From Perkinsus chesapeaki (lineage: Eukaryota > Perkinsozoa > Perkinsida > Perkinsidae): a stretch of 64,000 nucleotides of DNA. The position numbers and the translations under genes were made by a program. The notes under the pieces were generated by a model. That model searched no databases. It saw only the letters and a program-made list of their open reading frames with translations, and was not told where the DNA came from. Positions 44,482 through 55,317 of this stretch are shown in pieces. Within the stretch, counting starts at the first letter, position 1. Every line of letters begins with the position of its first letter. Location: NCBI GenBank assembly GCA_013115145.1, contig JAAPAO010000010.1, positions 87,611 through 151,610 on the forward strand. Direction: 5' to 3'.

Positions 44482-46897
44482 CTACTCTCCTCGCCCCTCT
44501 GGCCTAGGAGCACCACATCCTCGTTTATTGCAGAATGTCCTGCGAGGATAGTTTAAATTACCACATTCAAGGCATCTGAAGAATATGCAATGATGATACA
44601 TCTGCTGCTGCTGCTGCTGAGGATAATAATGCATAATCAACTAAACTTACGTCCAGCACCCCTCGGGTATAGAAGAACCCATACCGCTACGAGGAGGGCG
44701 ATCCAGCTGCTGCTGATGCTGCGGTCCTCCTGCTGCCACCCTTTGATGATGATGATGCTGCTGCTGCAGTAGGATATCCTGTCCACCGCTGCTCAGCTGT
44801 GGTGCTACCGATGATGATATAAGCTGCTGGGCTTGATGCTGTTGTTGTTGCCCTAATGGTGTTGAAGGCATAACGATGTTCCCACCAGGATAGGCCAATG
44901 TAGTAGGAATGTTACCAGACATCAGTTGCTGTGCGTATGTGGGATCAACCTGTCAGCAATAGCAGAATAAACAAGCGTAGTAAATAGCTGCCGTACTATT
45001 TCTACCTCATAACGTGGGCGTTTGCAATGATGACCATTGCAGAAAAGCCTATGTGGATAGTTAACATTATTACATGCTGAGCAGACCCAGCTTCCAGGTA
45101 CTAACAAAACTCGCACTTTAACAACGGACCCGCCGCCGCCCCCAACCCACCTGCAGCTTGTTGTTGTTGCTGCTGCTGCATTCCTTCTCGGTTTATATTC
45201 CCCCCACCACCACCCTGTAGCTGTTGGCCTGTAGCCATAGAAAAATCAGGGGGTAACATACCATACTGCGCAGCAGAAGCTCCACTACCAGCTCCTGCTG
45301 CTGCGACAACAGGGCTACCCCTCATCAACAAACTGGCAGCTGCAGCTGCACGCTGCTGTTGACCTATTACAGGCATCACCAAACTCAAGCACCAGCCAAC
45401 AGGCAACTCCCCTCACTTTGATTGTATGCATCCATCATAGATTGAGCTGCTTGTTGCGGTTGTTGTTGCTGTTGCTGCTGCAGCTGTGCCAACTCCATCG
45501 CTCTCCGACTGAGAGTGATTCCCTAACACTTCCAGCAATGATGTTATTACTTAAACAGTAGAGCTTGTGTTTGAGAATCCATCGGACGCGGCAGGCCACA
45601 TTTCCTCATATTGCAAACGAAGCGATTTCTATAGTTCAGATTACCGCAGACGCACCGCCATTCGCTCAGCGGTCGAGGAGCCTATACAACGCACAAAATG
45701 ATGTGGTCTCATACCGACACTTCCGCTATCTACCTGGCATTTATGCATATTGCAAAAAAGCCTGTTGGCATAGTTAATGTTGCCACATTGCTCACACTGC
45801 CAGCTACCCTCAGCTTGTCTAGCTCTGGCTGACTCGGGTGTAGCACTAGGATCTATACTTGTACCCAAATGATGCCCCCCTGCCTGCTGCTGCTGTTGTT
45901 GTTGTAAGCCCCCAAGAGCTGAGTTCTGGTATATCAACGTATTTGACCCTATTTAAATCATTCAATATCACAATAACAAATAACAACAACAAACCTCACC
46001 TTTCCTTCCATCGCTGCTATGAAACCCTCCGGCAGCAGCAGCAGCCAACTGTTGAGCTGCTGCTGCTGCTCCAGCTTCAAATCCAACATTCTGCTGCTGC
46101 AGCAGCAGCTGCTGTTGCTGTGATACTCCAGCCCCCCCTGCAGTAGCAGCTCCCATCATCTGTTGGAGCGCAGACGCTCCTCTATCCGCAACAAGCTGCT
46201 GCTGTTGTTCCTGTCTTTGACGCAACATCTACATGAAACGGATCCGCTATCACCTTGTCCTCCCTTACCCTACTACTACCATTAGTCTTTGCTGTTGTTG
46301 TTGCATTATTAATAGCCTTTGCTGCTCAACTTGCCGTTGCTGCTCAGCGGCAGCAGCTGCTGCAAAGCCCTGTCCTTCGGTCCCATCATCATCGTCGTTA
46401 TCATCGTCCATCGAATAATGTTGTTCTTGTTGTTGCGGCTCATTTACTTCTTCCTTATCTTGCTGCTCCTCATGCTCACCATTACTATTATTACCATCAG
46501 ACCCACTACCATTACTGAGACCCTCCTCAAAGACACCAGTAGACTCGCTCAAATGGCGTAGCTGATCTACAGCCACCACCATCGAAGAAGAAGCAGCAGC
46601 ACTATTATCCCCATGCTGTTGCTCGTCTTCTTCTTCTCCTTGTTGTTGTTGGTTCCCAGGTACATCCCTTAACCGTGAAGCCACAGCCCCACCAGAGCCT
46701 ACCGCTGTTGTTACCGCTGCATATGGCATTCTCGAGGCAGAATAGAGATGACCAGCAGCGATCGGGTCATTAACGCCGCCGCCCCCAACGCCATGCTCGT
46801 TGGTGGTGGTAGGACCCTCTCCTCCCCTCACTGTGCCCTCCCTCGATGATAGGATAGCAGCCGTCTGAGACTGATGATAAGTTGACGCTTTTTGCAT
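44482..46897 (-). CDS. Polyglutamine protein with four RanBP2-type zinc fingers
   Basis: From ATG 46897 (MQKASTYHQSQTAAILSSRE) an acidic, Ser-rich N-terminus precedes many Gln and Ala runs. Four RanBP2-type fingers (W-x-C-x2-C-x-N-x-N-x6-C-N-x3-C) are spaced along the protein: GSWQCEQCGNINYANRLFCN (45.75-45.83 kb), CGNLNYRNRFVCNMRKCG (about 45.6 kb), GSWVCSACNNVNYPHRLFCN (about 45.05 kb), and FRCLECGNLNYPRRTFCN (about 44.55 kb), the last followed by KRGCGAPRPEGRGE and TAG at 44482. Such fingers, especially with N-x-N and R/F between the cysteines, bind single-stranded RNA in ZRANB2-like proteins. Likely an RNA-binding regulator. Intron borders within the poly-Q parts are approximate. Confidence 0.85.
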
Positions 46898-47129
46898 ACG
46901 GACGACCACTACGACTAATAACAAATGTAACTACAATACTGGAAAAACAACAACAGCTTAATCCCTACCACTCTTCCGCCAGATCCCATAATAACACGAC
47001 ACTTCGCTCGCCCACCTGCACGAAAATGGAAACCACTATGGTCCAACAATTGCACTATCATCCTTATCATTGAACGTTCCAAGAGAGCCATCGCCTCGGC
47101 AAGTGCCAAGCCTACCAATTAGGGGTAGT

Positions 47130-48797
47130 ATGAGAGGAGGATTTGACGGAAAGTTGGTATCGATTGAAGACGCGGAGCTGAGGCTTGGCAGACTGAAACG
47201 GGAGAATGCCCTTTTGCAAAGACAACTAGGAATCTTGCTCGCCGCCAAAGCAGTAGGGGATCTACATAACCATATATTGGAAAGGAAGCAAAGACCAGAG
47301 CCTGAGGAATATATTAATAGAATGGTCAACGAGCTTAGCGGAGCGATGCTGCAGCAGAAGAGGAAGGGAAAAATAAAGTCCACTACTAGAGACAGAAGTG
47401 GAGAGCAACATCGAAACAAAGACGATAGTACTGAAATAGAAGACAATAGAAATAGGTCGAAAGATACTTCTAGTAAGAGAGATGGTCATAGAGGGAGGTC
47501 GAAAGATACTTCTAGTAAGAGAGATGGCCATAGAAGTAGGTCAAAAGATACTTCTAGTAAGAGAGATGGCCATAGAAGTAGGTCAAAAGATACTTCTAGT
47601 AAGAGAGATGGCCATAGANNNNNNNNNNNNNNNNNNNNNNNNNNNNNNNNNNNNNNNNNNNNNNNNNNNNNNNNNNNNNNNNNNNNNNNNNNNNNNNNNN
47701 NNNNNNNNNNNNNNNNNNNNNNNNNNNNNNNNNNNNNNNNNNNNNNNNNNNNNNNNNNNNNNNNNNNNNNNNNNNNNNNNNNNNNNNNNNNNNNNNNNNN
47801 NNNNNNNNNNNNNNNNNNNNNNNNNNNNNNNNNNNNNNNNNNNNNNNNNNNNNNNCAAAAAGATACTTCTAGTAAGAGAGATGGCCATAGAAGTAGGTCG
47901 AAAGATACTTCTAGTAAGAGAGATGGCCATAGAAGTAGGTCAAAAGATACTTCTAGTAAGAGAGATGGCCATAGAAGTAGGTCGAAAGATACTTCTAGTA
48001 AGAGAGATGGCCATAGGAGTAGGTCGAAAGATACTTCTAGTAAGAGAGATGGCCATAGAAGTAAACATGAGCGGCGAGAGGAAGAACTTGTGGAGCAGGA
48101 AAGATCCTCGTCGAGTAATGAGATACCGGTGAGGCACGCAGACGATAGGCGAGTAGGAGTGGCAGACCTTATGGGGCATTTAAAAGATAGAATGGCTAAG
48201 GTGAAGGATAACAAAGATGTCAGGCCTTTGAAGAATGATACTAGCAAACTCGAGGGTAGGAGGAGACACCGGTCAAAAATGACGGACAGGCCCAAGCGAC
48301 ATAATAAAGGGAGGTCGAAGGCAGCTGAGAGAGAAGTAGCAATTGTCGAGGAACCCCAAGCGACCTTCAGGGAATCTAATGAAGCCGCGTCGCACTCTAA
48401 ACTGGATTGTGACCTGAAGAGCGGGACAGAACAGGGGACAACTATAGTCGATCGGTTAACCGATATAGCATCTTCACTCCTCCCGAGTAGTCGTTATCCA
48501 GCCCAACCTACAGCACAGGATATGCCCTCTAATAACGTTCCTGACTATGGGCCTCAACAAACCAAAGAGGATGCGCTTAAAGTTTCATCGCAAAAAGCGA
48601 GCAACGCGGTGACTGCTCCACCAGTGGCACGTCACATCGAACGACACGACCTTCCCTTCATGCCGGACTTACCACCATTCAAGCCAGGTGAATTTACAAT
48701 ATGGAAAGAAGAGCAAGCCCGGAAAGCTATGATACGAGCAAGAGCGTTGGCCTTAGCCGGAAATAAGAAAGGAGAATCATCATCCGACTCTGATTGA
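47130..48797 (+). CDS. Protein with tandem 13-residue KDTSSKRDGHR repeats
   Basis: Forward frame from ATG 47130 (MRGGFDGKLVSIEDAELRLG) to TGA at 48797. The frame is open upstream to 47070 without an ATG. The N-terminus forms a coiled coil (LGRLKRENALLQRQLGILLA). Then a 39-bp unit encoding RSKDTSSKRDGHR repeats from about 47452 to 48060, interrupted by an assembly gap (47619-47855). The C-terminus is conserved-looking: DLPFMPDLPPFKPGEFTIWK, then EEQARKAMIRARALALAG and an acidic Ser tail. Highly basic and Ser/Arg-like, so a nuclear RNA-related role is possible. No family recognised. True repeat number is unknown because of the gap. Confidence 0.7.
   Translation: MRGGFDGKLVSIEDAELRLGRLKRENALLQRQLGILLAAKAVGDLHNHILERKQRPEPEEYINRMVNELSGAMLQQKRKGKIKSTTRDRSGEQHRNKDDSTEIEDNRNRSKDTSSKRDGHRGRSKDTSSKRDGHRSRSKDTSSKRDGHRSRSKDTSSKRDGHRXXXXXXXXXXXXXXXXXXXXXXXXXXXXXXXXXXXXXXXXXXXXXXXXXXXXXXXXXXXXXXXXXXXXXXXXXXXXXXXQKDTSSKRDGHRSRSKDTSSKRDGHRSRSKDTSSKRDGHRSRSKDTSSKRDGHRSRSKDTSSKRDGHRSKHERREEELVEQERSSSSNEIPVRHADDRRVGVADLMGHLKDRMAKVKDNKDVRPLKNDTSKLEGRRRHRSKMTDRPKRHNKGRSKAAEREVAIVEEPQATFRESNEAASHSKLDCDLKSGTEQGTTIVDRLTDIASSLLPSSRYPAQPTAQDMPSNNVPDYGPQQTKEDALKVSSQKASNAVTAPPVARHIERHDLPFMPDLPPFKPGEFTIWKEEQARKAMIRARALALAGNKKGESSSDSD
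47452..48060 (+). repeat. 39-bp in-frame tandem repeat array with gap
   Basis: Four units are readable before the gap and about five after it, with almost no sequence variation. The unit encodes 13 residues (RSKDTSSKRDGHR). Confidence 0.95.
47619..47855. other. Assembly gap (237 N)
   Basis: All N. It lies inside a near-perfect tandem array, so its size is likely an estimate. 237 is a multiple of 3 but not of 39. Confidence 0.99.
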
Positions 48798-49121
48798 CAT
48801 GCCTACTGCTTTGTGCGCCGCTGTCAGTGTCTTGCGCTGCACATAATACTTTGGTAATGGCAAGGCTTTAACAGCTTAGATGCACTTTATATAACAGGAT
48901 TTTAAGGAAACAATACTATTTAGGCTTCCCTCACGCCGTTGACCATCAATTCAATGAGGAACTGTAATACCGTCGCAGAGAACGCGTCACGCTCTACTGA
49001 CTTGTTTGAGAAAATGCAAGATTAGCAAGATTAGAAAGATTTTGTATGGTGATGCTGCTGCTGGTTCTTCTTCTTCTTCTTCTTCCTTTTACTGATCGGT
49101 GAAGGTCATCCTTTTAATATA
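48798..49121. other. Spacer with a (TTC)n tract
   Basis: A pyrimidine run of TTC triplets at about 49065-49088 lies just upstream of the PF16 start and could serve as a polypyrimidine tract for a splice acceptor (AG near 49105). Confidence 0.4.
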
Positions 49122-51409
49122 ATGTCTCGAGCTATCCTTCAAGTATTTGAAGAATATCAGCAGTCTCGTGTGACTTTTGTTCAGACAGTTGCTGACTTGG
49201 CTAGTAGACCTCAAAATATTGATACTCTACAAAATGCAGGTAGATACTAAATAGGTCAACCTTACCCAAGGTATCTCTCGTAGGCGTTATGGCCCTATTA
49301 AGGCCGCTTCTCCTCGATAACGTTGCATCGATTCAGCAAAGTGCCGCCTTGGCTCTCGGACGTACCTAGCCCTTGAGCTTGCCATGCCCATTGCTACCCC
49401 CAGGTTTGGCCAACTACTCAGATGAGCTCGCGGAGTCTGTTGTTACCCATGAGATACTACCGCAGCTAGTTCATGGTTTAGGGCAACAGAATAGGTAATT
49501 AGACGAGGTTGACCGTGCTTTTATAACGGTTATTAGATTCTTCAAGAAGGCAGCAGCGTTTGTGCTAAGAGCAGTCGCAAAGCACTCGCCACAGCTAGCT
49601 CAGGCTGTGGTCGACTCTGGTACCGCCCGCTGCTTCCTCCCTTTCGCTAACTTTATTATATAGGAGCCTTGGAGTCGCTAGTAGAGTGCCTAGAAGACTT
49701 TGACCCCTCTGTCAAGGAAGCTTCAGCTTGGGCTTTGGGGTCATGCTAACCTTTTGCTACCTATCATCATCACCGCCTTAGTTACATCGCTCGTCACACC
49801 AAGGAGCTCGCCTTAGCCGTCGTCGATGCTGGGGCTGTCCCTTTATTGGTGATATAGTGATCCCCTTGTCATTTAGGTCTATAATAGGTATTATGCTTCC
49901 AAGAGCCTGAATTAACATTAAAGAGGATGTCAGCGAGTGCATTGGCCGATATATCTAAGCACACACCAGAGCTAGCTCAAACTGTAGTGGAGTTTGCCCG
50001 GCTTATATCAGGGAATGGTTAGGTAGTTGATGCTGGAGCAGTGTCATTGATGGCTCGAGAATTGGGGCATGCGGACAGCGGTCTCAAGCGGCAAGTGTGC
50101 TCCTGTCTGGGACAGGTCGCTAAGCATAACGTAGACCTTGCTGAGGTAGTGCGGGGAAGGGCGGATCTTGCTTGGGTTCATGTGCGGCTGTCTCTAGGTC
50201 GTGGTTGAAGCTGAGATATTCCCGAGGATATTACACTGTCTTAAGGATGTTAATGAATATGTGATAAAGATTCCCAGGTTGAAATTGGAGAAAGATACTT
50301 TATAGGTTCGTAAAAATGCCGCTACCTGTATCAGAGAGGTTGCCAGACATACCCCAGATCTTGCTAAGGTATCATTGCCTGCCTCTCTTATATTAAGGCT
50401 TGTCCTCAGCTCATTGTTAATGCTGGTGGAGTGGCCGCCGTCGTGGACTACATCACCGAGGCTCGGGGCAACAACAGGCTTCCTGGGATCATGACTCTAG
50501 GGTACACCTTCAGCGCCGCCGGTCTCGCGGTGGGGTAATAGGGGTGTCCTCAGGTTCATCGCGGCGTTCAGTGAGACTTTGGCGTTAGCAGTGATAGTAT
50601 CCAAAGGGATACCGCCCTTGAAAGATGGTAGTATCTCCTTTACATAGCTAGTATGGGTATTGGCCTTGTAGCACTAATTAATGAGCCAGAGGACCATCTT
50701 AAGGCGGCAAGTGCCTGGTGAGATGCACCCGCGAGGGACTGGGTTACCGTGGCGATTAGGTCCCTTGGTCAAATTGGAAGGCACTCCCCTGATCACGCAC
50801 GTGCCTTAGCCGAGGCAGACGTCCTTCGAAGGTGGCCGTATCTTTGGCTGGTCCGAGCAACTTGCTGGTCTCATCAGGTTACTGGCAGTGTATCTTCACC
50901 AGGATTCATCGGAGGACTTGAAGATCAAGGCCAAGAGGGCTTTGAAAGCCGTCATACAGAAATGCACCCACTTACCCGCTTTGGAACCGCTGCTCCAGGT
51001 GAAGGTGTGCAAGTCGGGGGTGACTAGGATTCCTGCTGTTTGTAGGAGGCTCCAGCAAACATACAGAAGTATGTGGTGCACCAGTTCGCGAAGGTATTGC
51101 CTAACGACCTTCAAGCTCGAAGGAGCTTTGTCCAATCTGGTGGGCTACAGAAGGTGAAGCTGCTGCTCTTCCAGATGGCTGTTGATGCCGGTCTGGACAG
51201 GTTCAGGAAATTAACGCGGAAGTTGGTTCGCAGCTTAGGGATTACATTGACCAGGTTAATCAAATGTAAGCATCAGCAACAGCATGAAAGATACGGCCAA
51301 GGCCGAGCGCCGCCGGGGCAGGTATCCTCCTGAGATCGTTAATTATTATTCTCCGAACTATCCGGAGCAGTTGTTACGGAAGTTGGAGGAATACACCCCA
51401 GCTGCATAG
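49122..51409 (+). CDS. PF16: Axonemal central-pair protein PF16/SPAG6 (ARM repeats)
   Basis: Armadillo-repeat protein of the C1 central microtubule, needed for flagellar motility. From ATG 49122 (MSRAILQVFEEYQQSRVTFV) about ten short introns separate exons that give a classic run: VADLASRPQNIDTLQNAG, ALALGRLANYSDELAESVV, FVLRAVAKHSPQLAQAVVDS, ASAWALGYIARHTKELALAV, SASALADISKHTPELAQTVV, CSCLGQVAKHNVDLAEVVV, CIREVARHTPDLAKLIVNAG, ASAWSLGQIGRHSPDHARAL, and the C-terminal YPPEIVNYYSPNYPEQLLRK ending EEYTPAA at 51407. Order and length match SPAG6/PF16 (about 510 residues). No disabling change seen. This is the best evidence that the organism builds a 9+2 flagellum. Confidence 0.95.
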
Positions 51410-51587
51410 GCAGCATCAGCAGCATGCCTTGTTGTGGAGTGGTGGTGTCCATTGAAGAATGAAGTACTGTTGTGTTAATGGGGTGGTGGTGTCCATTGAA
51501 GAATGAAGTACTGTTGTGTTAATGGGGTGGTGGTGGTGGTATTGGCACTTTATATATAGTTGTATTAATAGTTATAAGTATTTAGAA
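51410..51587 (+). repeat. Tandem 44-bp duplication and GGT run
   Basis: The stretch GTCCATTGAAGAATGAAGTA and its flanks occurs twice with a 44-bp period (starting at 51447 and 51491), followed by a GGT run. It lies between the PF16 stop and the PP2C start. Confidence 0.9.
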
Positions 51588-53851
51588 ATGGGAGCGTATC
51601 GTTCAAAGCCCCAAACTGATAAAGAGACTGACGATGGTTCCGATCCCAGAATTGTATTTGGGAGCTCGGCAATGCAAGGTAGTAGTGGCAGCGGCGGCGG
51701 CGAGGTAAATGGATAATGCTTAAGTCTCAATGCTCAGGATGGCGGTCAACTATGGAGGATGCCCATGTCCATCAACTACACTTCAATGGCAAGGATGATG
51801 AGGGACTTTTTGCAGTTTTCGACGGGCACGGGGGCAAAGAAGTTGCCCTATTCTGCGCCGTAATAATAGCGTAACTGGATGAGGCTGCTGCTGCTGTCAT
51901 TCATACGGCTCGGGATCGAATCCGTAGTATAGAATCATTTTATCCTCGTATTTACAGCGACACTTCCCTGAATGCATGGCATCGTTAGAAGAGTACAAGA
52001 AAGGAAATTACAAGGAGGCGATGCGGAAGGCGTATCTTAAGCTCGACGAAATGATGCAAGATTCAAAGTACAGGGAGGAGCTTATTGAGCTAATACGGTG
52101 AGTTGAGATATTCGATGGATTGATGATGTTACGGTAAAGTGTATATAGGCTCGGAGATGGTAATGATACGTCGGAGGATGATGGATATGAAAGGAAGGGA
52201 GGCCAAAGCAAGTTGCCAATGCATGAGCTCACACAAGCTGGATGTGATAATGCTGTATGAGGGATGCTTTTAGGATGAGATGATGGTGTTTAGGTACTGC
52301 GGCGTCGTGCCATATCGTGTACAATAAGAGCATAACAATATCTAATGCTGGTGACTCTAGAGTAGTCCTATGCAGAGGTAATTAGTCACGACGGAGGGGG
52401 CAGCGGCGGTGGTAGTGCTTTATAGGTGATGAGTCCGGTACAAAGGCTGTACCACTCACTGAAGATCATAAACCAGATCTTAAGGAGGAAGCTGACCGTA
52501 ACACTGACCGCTTGTTGGCTTTGTTAGTATTGCTTTGAGGCTCCAGGTATCCACAAGGCTGGAGGGATTGTCATGCAGGGAAGAGTTAATGGCAACCTCA
52601 ATCTCACGCGAGCTATAGGCGACTTCAGGTAGGGACCGGAAGGGGGGCCTGGGGAGGATATTCGGGTAGTTATAAACAAGATCATATGCTGAAGCCAGAG
52701 GAGCAGATGATAACGGCGAATCCAGATGTATCTACGATACCGATAACAGATGATGACCAATTCCTGGTGATTCCGTGGTGGGGTGGGTAGAAGTATATAA
52801 GTATGTGACAGGTACTTGGCTGCGATGGAGTGTGGGAAATATTAGATAATGAAGGAGTTGTTGATTATGTGAGTGGTGGTTATGGCAATGAGCTTGCTGT
52901 TGAAGAGGCTGGGGTAGGTATCACCATTGGTGAGGCGTGCAAGGGTACTTCGGAAGGAAGGTCATGGAGATGATGAGGATGCCAAGTTGAGCACGGTAAG
53001 TAACTGACTATCGGATGCTGATGCGATAATGGCTTGTTGAGTAATATGTATTCTACTAGAGGTAACCCTGCTCTTGGTAAAACATGAGACGTCGTATTAA
53101 GTAGTATGGGATTATGATACGGTCATCATCTCAACTAGTAGTAGCAGTCGTATAGTGTCGGTTGGCTAGCAACTAAGGTGCTGGAGGAAAACACATCTTG
53201 TGGAAATTTTGTGATCAATAAGTTGCATCGTACGATTTCCTCCTTACGGACGAAAATGTCAGCAAAAATTAGCAATCTACTTAGAAAACAGCATTTAGAT
53301 GTTATTGATAGCCGCCCCAACCCAATCCGGTGTGCTCTGTTATCCTCTTCAGGTGGCATCACAACTCCTTGACGCCATCCTCAGCCCGAATGTCTCCAGT
53401 AGCTATGGCCTTGGCTGTGACAATATGAGCTGTGTACGACGACGACGCCGAGTTTATCTCGCCTCCGCACTTCACTTTACTTCCTTTCAGATTATTGTTG
53501 ACCTTCGCCCGACCGATCCGGACTCACTTCCAGACAAGCCGATGCCAGAGCCAAAGTCTTTGGCGGCGGCGGCGAGTGTTGAGGATTCTCCGAGAACCAT
53601 TGGAGATCTCCCGTATGAGGAGACGGCGGCAAGCGAGTCTGATAAGAGAAAGGTAAGCTCTTTAGAAAGGGAATGGTATAGAGTGTTTGAGTAGGCTGGC
53701 AAAAACAATGGTTCTAGCAAGCATAACAAATCAAATATGGTAAGCCCCCGTGAATAGTTTAAATACGCAATGCAACGCTGTGTGTTGTCAGACGACCGAT
53801 GCTGCTGCTGCCTTGAAGGATGATGATGATGATGATATCTTATCATCATAG
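51588..53851 (+). CDS. PP2C-type (PPM) Ser/Thr phosphatase
   Basis: Metal-dependent phosphatase. The ATG at 51588 is preceded by TTTAG, an acceptor-like site. The N-terminus MGAYRSKPQ has Gly2 and Ser6, an N-myristoylation-type context. About a dozen exons supply the PP2C motifs in order: GWRSTMEDAHVH, LFAVFDGHGGKEVA, ANAGDSRVVLCR, KAVPLTEDHKPDL, NGNLNLTRAIGDF, LGCDGVWEILDNEGVVDYV, and GLGCDNMSC. The metal-binding Asp residues of ED, DGHGG, GDG-type and DN motifs are all present. A non-catalytic insert with acid/Ser content sits between the DGHGG and GDSR motifs (51.95-52.25 kb). The C-terminal extension is acidic and ends DDDDDDILSS. Membrane-linked by myristate if modified; substrates unknown. 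Confidence 0.92.
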
Positions 53852-55317
53852 ATGGATGAATTGTCATCACACTACAGCTTAAACAATAGTATCTGTCTAG
53901 TGTGTGATCATCATCATCATGTACAATTACCTAGAAGTCTACTTCAACAACTACTGATACATGATGATGATATCATCATCATCTTTGGTAGCAGCAGCAG
54001 CAGTAGTATCATCGTTATTGTAAGGCTATCGCTAACCATCTCGTCGTCGTCGTCATTGTCGACCAGGATAGCTGTAGCTAACAGCAGCAGTTGATGATGG
54101 CGGCAGTGGTATAGCTCAATAACTTGATGATTACTAATGATACTTCACAAGTACTGTGCATATTTGTCACGCTCCTTAATTTGACTACCGTCATCATCAT
54201 TATTCTCGCTGCTAATTCCCACCTTCTGTTGTTATTGCCACTGTGATGGTCGTCCAAGCCTAGCTCACAGCCCCACCACCACCATATCGCTTGGTTATCA
54301 TTATCACAACCCTCGTCAGTCCTCCTGCTCCTCGATCTCACTGTATTATCTCAAGCAGTAGCTTGTAGTATTTGGGAGAAGTTCATATTAACCCGTATGG
54401 GCCACCGCCATATTCAGCAAGTATTGCTGCGACTACTGCCAGCGTTGGCAGCACCAGCAATAGTTTGCTTACAAGATAGAAGGTCCCATACTATTGAGGA
54501 GGATGATGACGATGTTGTTGAACTGCCACTGATTTGGAATGGTAATCATTTAACTTCTCTCTTGTGTGAAAGATAAAAACCCTTTGAACAACAACAACAC
54601 TCAGTGCAGCTTCTATGACATTTTTCAGTGTTTAGTTTATACAAGTGTGCCATCTAATAACACATTCTGATAACAAACTAAACCCTATAAACCTGATAAC
54701 CGCCGTCAACTGCTATTCATTAACTCCATGTTGGACCGTGACGCAGCGCGACTGGAGCCGTGTCCATCCTCATGAGGCCTCAAATCGAATAATTGCTGAG
54801 GTTGATAGCGGAATTTGGGCAATGGTACACACCATAACAGGCTGGTACTTTTCCATCTCTATCGGTCACGCAATGAGAGGCTTCGAAAAGTTTGCGTGAG
54901 ATCGCGTGCTTAAAACGTGATTTGTGCTACCGAAGGGACAGCACAACACAAAAGTATATAAGCTATGGGCCCCCACTAGGTACTCACTTTGAATATCTTA
55001 AAAATCTAATAATCGCTACCGGACTCAGCACGTACAAAATAGCAGCACAGCAATACACAGTTGATCCAAGGACACGCTGGGACGGAAGCTTATAGGACCA
55101 AGGCGGCCGGTTCGTACAATAAACGTTGTGAGATCCTTCGGGTATGTCGGGAGTATGTCGTATCAAGTTTGCTGTAGCCTAGCCGAAGGTTTGAGTGTGT
55201 AGGATGTGCCGTGTATTCCGGTATATTGAGGTGGGGCTCTCAGGGCCGTCGCTGCTCCGTTCACATCTAGATTAACATTATTGTGTCAGCCTTATTATTT
55301 TCGCTCTTTCTTTCCCA
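53852..55317. other. Triplet-repeat stretch and uncertain open frames
   Basis: 53.85-54.35 kb is rich in ATC/GAT and GCA runs. A short forward frame near 54380-54475 reads INPYGPPPYSASIAATTASV. Another at 54892-55095 (IACLKRDLCYRRDSTTQKYI, ending TRWDGSL) looks protein-like but lacks an ATG. No gene is called. 55.1-55.3 kb is the putative promoter of the first GH18-like gene. Confidence 0.35.

Noticed and set aside
47482-48295. Long open frames in other frames over the 39-bp array
   Set aside because: They arise because a 39-bp repeat without stops is open in all frames; flanking sequence supports only the KDTSSKRDGHR frame.
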